From: Bacteroidaceae bacterium HV4-6-C5C
Lineage (GTDB): Bacteria > Bacteroidota > Bacteroidia > Bacteroidales > Bacteroidaceae
DNA length: 64,000 bases
Reading direction: 5' to 3'
Assembly (NCBI GenBank): GCA_007896885.1
Contig: VOIU01000015.1
Span: 1-64,000 of the forward strand
The translations under genes and the position numbers were made by a program. The notes below the pieces were generated by a model. It was given only the letters and a program-made list of their open reading frames with translations, made no database searches and was not told where the DNA came from. Of this stretch, positions 25,385 to 34,093 are shown one piece after another. Numbering within the stretch: position 1 is the stretch's first letter; each line of letters begins with the position of its first letter.

Positions 25385-25881
25385 TTGTTTACTGGATTGT
25401 CAGAGCAATAGATATATGGAGAAACCCAAGGCTTTTTCTTGCAGAGTGGATCTACAGTAATAAATCTTCCTAAAGCTGCGTCATAATCCCTTGCCCCGTA
25501 GTCATACCAATTCAAGTCTTTCTTGCTGTCGAACTCTTTAGTATTATACTTGTAAGGCTGAATATTACCTGTACTTGCAAATACTCCTCCAAATGGATAG
25601 TAATTGTTCGTATCTTCCAGTGTGCCACTTTGATCAACAACCACGCGGTTATTTCCCTGATGATCCTGCAAATAATAGTGATATTGGTTGTCACTTAAAG
25701 AAACATATCCGGCTTCGGTTAGCAGGCGTTTGGCTGTGCCATTTTCATAGATCACATTGTCGCAATAGTCCGTTGTGGTAACAGTACCGTTTATAGTATG
25801 CGTAGTGCGGATTTTTGTTCCGTCGGCACTATACAAATAAACAATTGTACTTCCGTCACCGAAGGTTATCTTGCTTGGCAA
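25363..25881 (-). CDS. Rhs core fragment (copy 2), truncated by frameshift
   Basis: This 172-residue frame ends at the 10-bp duplication. It contains the Rhs core signatures SDNQYHYYLQDHQGNNRVVV, YYPFGGVFASTG, WYDYGARDYDAALGRFITVD and SPYIYCSDNPVNKIDPD. It is about 80% identical in appearance to the fragment at 22525-23628 up to the DPD boundary and unrelated beyond it. This is the pattern of orphan Rhs C-terminal cassettes, where a short piece of shell precedes each alternative toxin. It begins within a longer open stretch extending to about 26070 (YGNQLTVVNDAATASVYNG). A non-ATG start (TTG) is assumed. Confidence 0.65.
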   Translation of the reverse strand: MPSKITFGDGSTIVYLYSADGTKIRTTHTINGTVTTTDYCDNVIYENGTAKRLLTEAGYVSLSDNQYHYYLQDHQGNNRVVVDQSGTLEDTNNYYPFGGVFASTGNIQPYKYNTKEFDSKKDLNWYDYGARDYDAALGRFITVDPLCKKKPWVSPYIYCSDNPVNKIDPDRP

Positions 25882-26270
25882 ATTTAAATAATTATACTGA
25901 ACATTAGTGATGTTTTTGTTTAAATATTTGGTTAAATTGCCGTTTGCGTCATAAGCATACTCTGTTTTTGTATTCGTACCTTTCTTGAACTCGAAACTTC
26001 CGTTGTAGACGGAGGCCGTTGCAGCATCATTTACTACTGTTAATTGATTTCCGTAATACTCATTGTCAGGTTATTAGCTAATTCGTAAGTGGTTGCTCTC
26101 GGTGAAAGAGTTTAAATTAGTAGAAATCGAATGACCTTCGCCGTAAGTAACGCTCTTTATTTTGAAACGGGAGGCTTCATTATATTTGTTGTATTTTGTG
26201 CGGGAAAAATACCCTGGTATGTAAGATTCATCATCTCATGCCGGAGTACTAAGTGAAACCTATCTTTTTC
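25882..26270 (-). pseudogene. Degraded Rhs upstream segment (copy 2)
   Basis: In frame with the Rhs fragment, the sequence upstream reads YGNQLTVVNDAATASVYNG and EYAYDANGNLTKYLNKN up to about 26070, then a 1-bp loss breaks the frame (AGT-ATTACGG where YD-core sequence would need a TAT TAC). The segment 26066-26270 repeats 23821-24040. The rest of the Rhs shell is missing to the right. The following 390 bp up to the PNPOx gene holds only the 29-bp inverted repeat. Confidence 0.55.
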
Positions 26271-26428
26271 TTGTAAAATAGTTATTCATTAAAGCTTCAT
26301 CAATATTTTGCCTTATTGATTTCGAATAGCATGATTTATTGATATTTTATGTTTATAAATAGACCTGCGTACTTATTTTTATAGAACTGTTTTGAAAATA
26401 ATATAGAGACAGTCGTACATGGAATATA

Positions 26429-26491
26429 AATCAGTCGTTACTTGAATGGCATTCACTCGTACAGTGAATGCCATTCAAGTAACGACTGATT
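26429..26491. repeat. Perfect 29-bp inverted repeat with 5-base loop
   Basis: Positions 26429-26457 and 26463-26491 are perfectly complementary (inner stem ATGGCATTCACT / AGTGAATGCCAT) around CGTAC. It lies between the PNPOx gene and the Rhs relics. No T-run follows on either strand, so it is not a standard terminator. It could be a cruciform, a remnant of a mobile element end or a strong RNA hairpin. Confidence 0.9.
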
Positions 26492-26663
26492 ATACACCTC
26501 TTATAAGGCTTGTTTGGATAGGGGTAGAAGTTGACTTGTAATTTTTATAGATAGTGTCTTTTGTCGTTGAAAAGATTATTACATGACCTGAGCTGTATGA
26601 CTCATGTTATTCAAGTTGAACAATATTTTTTAAATTTTTTTGATGCAGGCAGGGGTGCGCTGC

Positions 26664-27140
26664 TCAGACTTCACTGGCACGCAGGCCAAAAGAGATACAG
26701 CTCATTTTATCTACTTTGACTTCCCATATTTTCACGTTGCGCACCGAAGCTTCGGCATATCCGCATTTATTTTCCGTATAGTGGCGCATGAAGATATCCA
26801 ATATCTGTCGTTTCTCATCTATATCTTCAATGAAACGGACTTTTCCACGACACATCACGCTGCGTGATTTCATGCTGTAGCTGCAAGCTATTTGTTTGCT
26901 TTGGTAAACGAGCTCGTGCCCTTCACAAAAGGTGATACACACGTTGGGATTTCTTTCAAGCATCGCAATCTTACTTCCTTCGGGGCCCGAATGCAGGTAG
27001 ATAGTGCCTTCATGGTAGGCAAAGTTCATGGGTATGACATACGGATTGCCCTGCAGATCGGTTATACCTACAGAGCAAAAGGTGCATTTGCGAATAATTT
27101 CTTCGATTTGAGCCGGGTCGGTTATAGCTAGTTTCTTCAT
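26664..27140 (-). CDS. Pyridoxamine 5'-phosphate oxidase-family flavoprotein
   Basis: This protein of about 158 residues has the FMN split-barrel fold of the PNPOx/Nim group: TFCSVGITDLQGNPYVIPMN, then YHEGTIYLHSGPEGSKIAML and VCITFCEGH. Nim proteins of this family reduce nitroimidazoles, but the similarity is at family level and does not support a drug-resistance call. I chose the ATG at 27140 (MKKLAITD). A GTG at 27161 in the same frame would add seven residues (VKRKRI...) and is only 12 bp from the RNase R stop. It is likely co-transcribed with rnr. Confidence 0.78.
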   Translation of the reverse strand: MKKLAITDPAQIEEIIRKCTFCSVGITDLQGNPYVIPMNFAYHEGTIYLHSGPEGSKIAMLERNPNVCITFCEGHELVYQSKQIACSYSMKSRSVMCRGKVRFIEDIDEKRQILDIFMRHYTENKCGYAEASVRNVKIWEVKVDKMSCISFGLRASEV

Positions 27141-27173
27141 AATTCTTTTTCTTTTCACCACTCTGTAGTGAAC

Positions 27174-29321
27174 TCATTCCATCAGTGCAAAATCCAATTG
27201 TTTCTTTTCTAAATTAGCGCGGGCTACCTTCACCGTAATGGTGTCTCCCAAACTGTAAACTCTGTTTTTACGTCTTCCTCTAAGGCAATAGTTCTTCTCA
27301 TCAAATTCGTAATAATCATCATCCAGATCGCGAATCGGTATCATACCTTCACATTTGTTCTCGTTGAGCTCTACGTACAGTCCCCATTCTGTGACTCCTG
27401 AAATGACTCCATCGTATATCTGACCCAAGCGCTCCGACATAAACTCTACTTGTTTATATTTTATTGAAGCACGTTCGGCATTAGCAGCTATTTGTTCCAT
27501 TCCGCTCGAATGGTCGCATAGCGCCTCATATTTCTTTTCAGAAACACTCCGACCGTTTTCATCCAGGTATTTTGTGAGCAACCGGTGTACCATCATATCC
27601 GGATATCGACGGATGGGAGAAGTAAAATGGGTATAATAATCGAATGCCAAACCATAATGCCCGATATTGTGAGTGGAATATCTTGCTTTTTGCATGGCTC
27701 GTATAGATACCGTTTCAATGAGATTCTCTTCTTTTTTACCCTGGATATCATCGAGTAGATGATTGATGGATTTCGACACTTCCGTCTTTGTACCACTCGT
27801 ACGCAGTTTGTAACCAAAACGTGCGATAAATTGTGATAAATTGTCGAGCTTCTCAGGGTCGGGAAGATCGTGTATACGGTAGGGGAATACTTTCGCTTTC
27901 TTGTTCTTGCCTACTTTGCCTATTCTTTCGGCTACAGTGCGGTTGGCAAGCAACATAAACTCCTCTACAAGTTTGTTGGCATCCTTGGAGACTTTGAAAT
28001 AGACACTGATAGGTTTACCCTTTTCATCGATCTCGAATTTTACCTCGTAGCGGTCGAAATTGATGGCGCCGGATGCAAAGCGTTTCTGGCGTAATATTTT
28101 TGCAAGATTGTCCAGCATCAGGACTTCGTCTTTAAAGTCACCGCTTTTGGTTTCGATAATTTGCTGGGCTTCTTCGTAAGTAAAACGACGATCCGATTTA
28201 ATCACCGTATGTGTTATACGTGAGCTTCTCACTTCGCCTTTATCTGTCATATCAAAAATTACCGAATAAGCCAGTTTCTCTTCGTTGGGACGAAGCGAAC
28301 AAATAAAGTTGCAGAGTCTTTCGGGTAGCATTGGAATGGTGCGGTCGACCAGATAAATGGAAGTCGCCCGTTTTTCCGCTTCCCTGTCGATAATGCTATC
28401 TTCTTTCACGTAGTGAGAGACATCGGCGATATGTACGCCCACTTCCCATAAGCCATTCTCCAACTGCTTAATAGAGAGTGCGTCATCAAAGTCCTTGGCA
28501 TCTTTCGGGTCGATGGTGAATGTAACGGTTTTTCTGAAGTCTTCACGTTTGGCAATCTCGTTTTCCGAAATCTCGGCGGGTATTTTGTCGGCCGCACTTT
28601 CCACAGCCGAAGGGTAGACATAAGGGAGACCGAACTCAGCTAGGATAGCGTGCATCTCGGTGGTGTTGTCCCCCGCTTTTCCCAAAACGTCAATTACTTG
28701 TCCGATCGGGTTCTTTGCTTTATCGGGCCACTCCACAACTTTCACTACTGCTTTATCACCTGTTTTACCTCCTTTTAACTTCTCCTTCGGGATGAAGATA
28801 TCGTTGGCTAAAGTTCTGTTTTCGGTAACCAGGAATGCGTACGATTTAGCTACCTCAAGCGTTCCTACAAATGTATCGTTGGCGCGTTCCAGAATCTCAA
28901 TCACCTCTCCTTCGGCTTCGCGCCCCCGGCGCTTTGCATAAAAGGAAATGCGAACCTTATCGTTGTTCATGGCATGGGCGGAGTTGCGTTCGGCTATGAA
29001 AATAGCGTCACCACCTCCATCGGGGAGGAAAGAGTTTTTTCCATTGCTTTTACGTTGGAAGGTCCCGGTCATCTCAACGCCATGGCTGTTTAACTTATAA
29101 TTGTATTTTTCAATTTCAGAGATATAATCATCCAAAACCAGTTCACTTAAAATATCTCTGCATAGCATTTTAAGAGGATGAGTCGAAAGACGCAGTTGTT
29201 CGAAAATATATTTGAGGGAAAGTACTTTGTTCGGGTTTGAATGGAAAAAATCCAGAACAGCAGCGCTGAGTTGTCTTTTGTTCATTCGCTTACCGGCTTT
29301 CTTCTCTTTCTTTTTTGCCAT
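27174..29321 (-). CDS. rnr: Ribonuclease R
   Basis: This is a 715-residue 3'-5' exoribonuclease that degrades structured RNA. Its order is: basic N-terminus, winged-helix/cold-shock OB domains (to about 240), RNB catalytic domain with TIDPKDAKDFDDALSIK (metal-binding aspartates) and RRYPDMMVHR, then an S1 domain (about 635-715, RLGQIYDGVISGVTEWGLYV). It lacks the long basic C-terminal tail of E. coli RNase R. It is upstream of the PNPOx gene by 12 bp (or 33 bp with the ATG start). Confidence 0.95.
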   Translation of the reverse strand: MAKKKEKKAGKRMNKRQLSAAVLDFFHSNPNKVLSLKYIFEQLRLSTHPLKMLCRDILSELVLDDYISEIEKYNYKLNSHGVEMTGTFQRKSNGKNSFLPDGGGDAIFIAERNSAHAMNNDKVRISFYAKRRGREAEGEVIEILERANDTFVGTLEVAKSYAFLVTENRTLANDIFIPKEKLKGGKTGDKAVVKVVEWPDKAKNPIGQVIDVLGKAGDNTTEMHAILAEFGLPYVYPSAVESAADKIPAEISENEIAKREDFRKTVTFTIDPKDAKDFDDALSIKQLENGLWEVGVHIADVSHYVKEDSIIDREAEKRATSIYLVDRTIPMLPERLCNFICSLRPNEEKLAYSVIFDMTDKGEVRSSRITHTVIKSDRRFTYEEAQQIIETKSGDFKDEVLMLDNLAKILRQKRFASGAINFDRYEVKFEIDEKGKPISVYFKVSKDANKLVEEFMLLANRTVAERIGKVGKNKKAKVFPYRIHDLPDPEKLDNLSQFIARFGYKLRTSGTKTEVSKSINHLLDDIQGKKEENLIETVSIRAMQKARYSTHNIGHYGLAFDYYTHFTSPIRRYPDMMVHRLLTKYLDENGRSVSEKKYEALCDHSSGMEQIAANAERASIKYKQVEFMSERLGQIYDGVISGVTEWGLYVELNENKCEGMIPIRDLDDDYYEFDEKNYCLRGRRKNRVYSLGDTITVKVARANLEKKQLDFALME

Positions 29322-29457
29322 AATTTTTGTTTTTTTATTTGTATATCGTAACTACAAAGTAAACAAATATTCGTTTATGCTAGTTCAAATAGCTCTTAAA
29401 AACTTTGTTTATCCTCTGAATTGTCGATTAAAAGACTTTAAACCGTATATTTATATC

Positions 29458-29465
29458 TATATTTG
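29458..29465 (+). promoter_or_regulatory. Predicted -7 promoter element for the epimerase operon
   Basis: TATATTTG matches TAnnTTTG, 88 bp before the GTG start of the epimerase gene. No -33 element was recognised. Confidence 0.35.
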
Positions 29466-29552
29466 CGAACAAATTATCAGTGTTTCGTTAAAAGTGGCAG
29501 GGATATACAAAGATGAATACCGTCGGTCTGTGTCATTTAAAATTTCGTAAGC

Positions 29553-30560
29553 GTGGACAATATATTAATAACAGGAGCTAGTGGATTTATCGGAAGCTTT
29601 ATCGTGGAAGGAGCTTTGGAACGCGGCTTTAAAGTGTGGGCGGGTGTTCGTCCGACGAGCAGCCGTAAGTATCTCAAGGATCCGCGAATTCAGTTTATCG
29701 AATTGAATGCAGGAAATGCTGAAGAACTGAAAGCCGGGTTGGCACAACATGTAAAGGAATTTGGTAAATTTGATTATGTGGTGCATTGTGCCGGTGCAAC
29801 AAAATGTGCTCATAAAGATGATTTTGAACGGATAAACTATTCCCATACAAAGAACATTGCAGATAGCCTTATAGCCTTGGACGTTATTCCCAAACAGTTT
29901 ATTTTCATTAGTTCTTTGAGTGTTTTCGGCCCTATTCAGGAGGAGGCTTTTGTGCCGATTAGTGAAGAAGACACTCCCCGGCCTAATACGGCATACGGAT
30001 GCAGTAAGCTTAAGGCAGAGCGTTATCTGCAAGGACTGGGAAATTTCCCTTATGTCATTTATCGCCCCACCGGTGTATACGGCCCTCGTGAGAAAGACTA
30101 TTTTTTGATGGTGAAGGCCATTCAGAAACATACAGATTTTGCTGTGGGCTTTAGCAGACAAGATTTGACCTTTATTTATGTAAAAGATCTTGTTCAAGCT
30201 ATATTTCTGGGCATTGATAAACAAATATCGCAGCGTTGTTATTTTTTGGCGGATGGAAAAGTCTACCGGAGCCGTTCTTTTTCCGATTTAATCAGAAAAG
30301 AATTGGGGAATCCATTTGTTATTCGTCTGACATGTCCATTAATTATATTGAAAGTTGTATCTTTGCTGGCTGAATTTTTGGCGCTATGCAGGAAGAAGTC
30401 CAGTACGCTAAATTCGGATAAATATAAAATAATGAAACAACGTAACTGGCAATGCGATATTATTCCTGCAGTGAAAGATTTGGGATTTTCTCCTGAATAT
30501 GATTTGGAAAAAGGAGTAAAAGAAACTATTGCTTGGTATAGAAACGAGGGATGGCTTTAA
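29553..30560 (+). CDS. NAD-dependent epimerase/dehydratase-like extended SDR
   Basis: This 335-residue extended SDR starts at a GTG. It has the cofactor motif TGASGFIG (7-14) and the catalytic Y148/K152 (YGCSKLKAE), with S120/S121 in FISSLSVFG. The family covers sugar-nucleotide epimerases, dehydratases and some lipid or steroid reductases; the substrate is not evident. Its last 10 bp overlap the PAP2 gene, so the pair is translationally coupled. A membrane phosphatase as partner suggests lipid or lipid-linked sugar chemistry. Confidence 0.82.
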   Translation: MDNILITGASGFIGSFIVEGALERGFKVWAGVRPTSSRKYLKDPRIQFIELNAGNAEELKAGLAQHVKEFGKFDYVVHCAGATKCAHKDDFERINYSHTKNIADSLIALDVIPKQFIFISSLSVFGPIQEEAFVPISEEDTPRPNTAYGCSKLKAERYLQGLGNFPYVIYRPTGVYGPREKDYFLMVKAIQKHTDFAVGFSRQDLTFIYVKDLVQAIFLGIDKQISQRCYFLADGKVYRSRSFSDLIRKELGNPFVIRLTCPLIILKVVSLLAEFLALCRKKSSTLNSDKYKIMKQRNWQCDIIPAVKDLGFSPEYDLEKGVKETIAWYRNEGWL

Positions 30561-31516
30561 ATTTATTTAAAAGGGTAGAGATCCAGAAAGGGTTGTTTGC
30601 CGTAGAGAAGATCACACTGATATATACTTTGTTGACTTCTATATTGATTCTGTTTCTTTTTCAGAAAATGGATCATCCTTTGCGAATGCTCTTGGAGCGG
30701 GGAATGATTGTCGGGGTGACTTTCTTATTGATGTATCTGTACCGCTTGGCTCCTTGCAAATTCTCCACTTTCATTCGTATTGCCATACAAATGTCTTTAT
30801 TATCTTATTGGTATCCTGATACTTTTGAATTCAATCGTATATTCCCCAATCTCGATCATATTTTTGCGTCGGCCGAAGAGTGGCTGTTTGGAGGTCAACC
30901 GGCTGTATGGTTTTGCTTGCGCTTCCCTCACATGTGGGTGAGTGAACCTTTTAATATGGGATATTTCTTCTATTATCCGATGATCCTTATTGTTGTGGTA
31001 TTTTATTTCATACGCTGTTTCGATCATTTTGAAGAAATCTCTTTTGTTTTGGTGACTTCATTCTTTATTTATTACCTCGTTTATATATTCGTGCCTGTTG
31101 CCGGGCCACAATTCTACTTCCCTGCCATAGGAAGTGAAAATGTAGCTAAAGGCATTTTTCCTGCGATTGGCGATTATTTTAATCACCATCAGGAATTGTT
31201 GCCGGGACCCGGTTATGACCACGGCTTTTTCTTCAATCTGGTGGAGGGCTCGCAACGAATAGGTGAACGTCCTACTGCCGCTTTCCCCAGCTCACATGTC
31301 GGCATTTCTACCATATTAATGCTGATAGCATGGCGCGGTAATAAGAAGTTGTTCTCTTGTCTCATCCCATTTTATCTCTTGTTGTGTGGAGCAACCGTTT
31401 ATATCCAGGCTCATTATGTAATAGATGCTATAGCCGGTTTCGTTTCCGCCTTTGCTATTTATTTCTCGGTGTCATGGATGTTTAAACGATGGTTTGCTGT
31501 GCCGATGTTTAAATGA
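30551..31516 (+). CDS. PAP2-superfamily membrane phosphatase/transferase
   Basis: This 321-residue protein has about six membrane segments. PAP2 motif 2 is PSSH (246-249) and motif 3 includes H288 with D292 (AHYVIDAIAG), the catalytic His pair. The spacing and length look more like the Aur1/IPC-synthase-like branch of PAP2 than the short undecaprenyl-pyrophosphate phosphatases, which would fit Bacteroides sphingolipid head-group chemistry, but that is inference. It overlaps the upstream epimerase gene by 10 bp. Confidence 0.8.
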   Translation: MALNLFKRVEIQKGLFAVEKITLIYTLLTSILILFLFQKMDHPLRMLLERGMIVGVTFLLMYLYRLAPCKFSTFIRIAIQMSLLSYWYPDTFEFNRIFPNLDHIFASAEEWLFGGQPAVWFCLRFPHMWVSEPFNMGYFFYYPMILIVVVFYFIRCFDHFEEISFVLVTSFFIYYLVYIFVPVAGPQFYFPAIGSENVAKGIFPAIGDYFNHHQELLPGPGYDHGFFFNLVEGSQRIGERPTAAFPSSHVGISTILMLIAWRGNKKLFSCLIPFYLLLCGATVYIQAHYVIDAIAGFVSAFAIYFSVSWMFKRWFAVPMFK

Positions 31517-31593
31517 TTTTCTTTTAGTACTCTTTTTCTTTTTATGTTGAGGTTTTATACCTGTTTTCATCCGAAAATGGGTATGCAATAGTA

Positions 31594-31623
31594 TTGCTTT
31601 CTCAATTAATTCTTCTACATTTG
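31594..31623 (+). promoter_or_regulatory. Bacteroides-type promoter of the DUF6377 regulator
   Basis: TTG (31594-31596) and TACATTTG (31616-31623) are separated by 19 bp, matching the -33/-7 layout of Bacteroides promoters. The start codon is 41 bp downstream. Confidence 0.55.
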
Positions 31624-31664
31624 CAAAACTGCTTATTGTAAGAAGAACCTTTATCTGTACCCTG

Positions 31665-33278
31665 ATGAGAAAAGAACTTGTTATTATATTTCTGCTAATT
31701 GCCGGTTGCCTCAATAGCTCTGCATCTTCCTTGCCTTTGGATAAAATGCTTGCTCAACTGGATGATTTTCTGGAGCATAAAGATCAGTATGTGGAGCAGA
31801 AAGAAAAGAAAATAGCCGAATGGCGGCAGCAATTGGGGGAGGTTGTATCCAATGAACGGCGCTATGAAGCTTGCATACATCTTTTTAATGAGTATAAATC
31901 CTATAAATATGATTCGGCGTACGTCTATGCAAACAAATGCCTCTCTTTAGCCCAAAGCCTTGACAACAGAGGTTATGTAGCGGAAGCTAAAGGAGGCATT
32001 GTATTTTGTCTGCTATCGTCAGGTCTGTTTAAGGAAGCTTTTGATGTGATCAGTAAGATTGATATTACGGATGTGCCATTATCGGTTCAGGTCTCATATT
32101 ATTCGCTTTATAGCAGGCTTTATTACGACATTGCAGATTATAATCATGAAGCACCTTTCCAGAATGAGTATGTACAAAAAGGGAGTGTCTATACCGATTC
32201 ACTCTTGGTTTTACTGCCTAAGCAATCGCTGAAGTGGTGGTATGCCATAGGGCAGAAGCAAATGAAGGAAAGGCATTATGACGCTTCTATTCATTCGTTC
32301 TCAACGCTACTGCAAAGAACAGATGTGGATATGCACATGGAAGCTATAATCTCTTCCAGTATGGGGTGGATGTACTATGAGCGCGGTGATATGGATCGTG
32401 CCATGACTTTTTTAATACGGGCTGCAATAAGTGATATCCGCTCTGCGACCAAGGAGACCACGGCGCTTCGCGTTTTGGCGGGACTGCTTTATGAACATGG
32501 AGATATTAACCGCGCCAATAATTATATAAGATTGGCGCTTGAAGATGCTAACTTCTATAATGCACGTCATCGTAAGATTGAAGTTGGCTCTATATTACCC
32601 ATCATTGAGCAGGATCGTTTTAATATTGTGCAGAAGCAAAGAAACGTATTGATCGGTTTTGTCTCTTTAGTCTCTTTATTATTCATTCTGCTGTTGATTG
32701 CCACACTGGTCATCTACAAACAAGTGAAGAAGCTTCGTTCCGCCCGCCGCATCATTGAAGAACGTAACTTGCAGCTACAGCAGACCAATGATCTTTTGTC
32801 CGAAGCGAATAATATTAAAGATGAGTATATCGGCTATTCCTTTTACCTTAATTCGGAATATATCGACAAGATGGAGAGCGTCTACAAGATGATCGGTCGG
32901 AAAATAGCAGCCAGACAGTATGACGATCTACGCATATCTTTCAAAGAGAGTGATTTGAATAAGGAGCGTGATAACATGTATGCTTCTTTCGATGAGACTT
33001 TCTTGAAACTATTCCCAGGTTTTATATCTTCCTATAATAAGCTGTTTCCTGTTGAGGAGCGTTTGAAAGGCGATCATGAAAGGTCGTTAACTCCCGAAAT
33101 GCGTATTTTTGCATTGATACGTCTCGGCATTTGCGAGACCGAGCGCATCGCGAAGTTCTTAAATTATTCGGTGCATACCATAAACACTTACAAAACGCGG
33201 GTGAAAAATAAGTCGCTAGTTTCCAACGAGCAGTTCGAAGCAAAAATAATGGAGATCGCTTCAGTGATGTCAAAATAG
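31665..33278 (+). CDS. DUF6377-type membrane-spanning transcriptional regulator with TPRs
   Basis: This 537-residue protein has a signal peptide (SASS cleavage region), TPR-like repeats outside the membrane (about 60-310), one membrane segment (about 325-347), a coiled coil (350-390) and a cytoplasmic C-terminal LuxR-like HTH (ALIRLGICETERIAKFLNYS, then VHTINTYKTRVKNKS). This is the layout of DUF6377 regulators placed beside SusC/SusD loci, which sense glycan in the periplasm and act on DNA directly. It is encoded just upstream of the polysaccharide locus at 33.5-43.2 kb and is the probable regulator. Confidence 0.8.
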   Translation: MRKELVIIFLLIAGCLNSSASSLPLDKMLAQLDDFLEHKDQYVEQKEKKIAEWRQQLGEVVSNERRYEACIHLFNEYKSYKYDSAYVYANKCLSLAQSLDNRGYVAEAKGGIVFCLLSSGLFKEAFDVISKIDITDVPLSVQVSYYSLYSRLYYDIADYNHEAPFQNEYVQKGSVYTDSLLVLLPKQSLKWWYAIGQKQMKERHYDASIHSFSTLLQRTDVDMHMEAIISSSMGWMYYERGDMDRAMTFLIRAAISDIRSATKETTALRVLAGLLYEHGDINRANNYIRLALEDANFYNARHRKIEVGSILPIIEQDRFNIVQKQRNVLIGFVSLVSLLFILLLIATLVIYKQVKKLRSARRIIEERNLQLQQTNDLLSEANNIKDEYIGYSFYLNSEYIDKMESVYKMIGRKIAARQYDDLRISFKESDLNKERDNMYASFDETFLKLFPGFISSYNKLFPVEERLKGDHERSLTPEMRIFALIRLGICETERIAKFLNYSVHTINTYKTRVKNKSLVSNEQFEAKIMEIASVMSK

Positions 33279-33361
33279 CTTGGTTTTGTCATTAAAAAAG
33301 TCAAAGTATCTACTCCAATAATCGAATAACTCTAATATTTCCATTATATTTATTTTCATCT

Positions 33362-33394
33362 ATACACTATTTAATCATTTGATATTTAGTGTAT
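33362..33394. promoter_or_regulatory. Candidate operator upstream of the polysaccharide locus
   Basis: ATACACTA and TAGTGTAT form an exact 8-bp inverted repeat separated by 17 bp, 160 bp before the first gene of the locus and just upstream of the -7 motifs. It may be the DUF6377 regulator's binding site; this is speculative. Confidence 0.3.
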
Positions 33395-33423
33395 TAAATG
33401 GGCGTGTCCTCTTTTTTATATAA

Positions 33424-33471
33424 TACATTTGCTATTTATCTTTCTATCGTGTTCCTTCCTACTTAACTTTG
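33424..33471 (+). promoter_or_regulatory. Two -7 motifs before the polysaccharide locus
   Basis: TACATTTG (33424-33431) and TAACTTTG (33464-33471) both match TAnnTTTG and lie 125 and 85 bp before the first gene. One or both probably start the operon. Confidence 0.45.
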
Positions 33472-33555
33472 TCATGTTAATCGGGAATAAAGATTTCCGA
33501 GTTCATACATTGATATAAAAGTTAACCTTTTTATTTATTAAAAAAACAGTAATCT

Positions 33556-34077
33556 ATGAAAGCATTACAATCTTCATGTGCTTTATTGCTGCTGTCGTTG
33601 ATCATCTTTACAGGTTTTACGGCATGTAATGATACCGATGATGGTTCTTACGTACCTCCTATTACTTTAGGAGAGAAAATTCAAGGAAAATGGGTCTTGA
33701 AATCGCTTAAACAAGTGGATGAAATTGCGGGGCAGGCATTGGACCTTACCGGACAGTTTGAATTCACTTCGTTTACAATTGATCTTAAAGCTGATGCAGC
33801 GAATAACCCCACTACTTTCAGCGTTGAGGGAAATGCACCGGCTATTCTTCCGGCAAGTGGTTCGTGGGGAATGGGTTATCCTTTTACCAATTCAGACGGG
33901 ACTGCAAGTAAAATCATCCTTTATTCGGATGCGGCTCAATCGAAGAAAGTTGCAGAGCTAACTGTGACCGCTCTTCCGGGGTCAAGTAAGGTTTTGGAGT
34001 TCAAGCTTACCCGGAAAGTCAAAGGTCAAGCCTTTGTATCGTATGTATATAACTTAGTACCAGTTGTCGTAGAATAA
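33556..34077 (+). CDS. DUF5004 (lipocalin-like) lipoprotein of the polysaccharide locus
   Basis: This 173-residue lipoprotein has lipobox FTAC (C24). The mature part starts with a GEKIQGKWVLKSLKQVDEI segment typical of lipocalin-like DUF5004 proteins. It is the first gene of the locus and probably a small surface or periplasmic accessory protein. Its exact job is unknown. The next gene starts 17 bp downstream. Confidence 0.65.
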   Translation: MKALQSSCALLLLSLIIFTGFTACNDTDDGSYVPPITLGEKIQGKWVLKSLKQVDEIAGQALDLTGQFEFTSFTIDLKADAANNPTTFSVEGNAPAILPASGSWGMGYPFTNSDGTASKIILYSDAAQSKKVAELTVTALPGSSKVLEFKLTRKVKGQAFVSYVYNLVPVVVE

Positions 34078-34093
34078 GAAAGGAGAACAATCC

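Noticed and set aside
26664-27140. A nim nitroimidazole-resistance gene
   Set aside because: Only family-level PNPOx similarity; the Nim-specific residues could not be matched from memory and there is no linked IS promoter.
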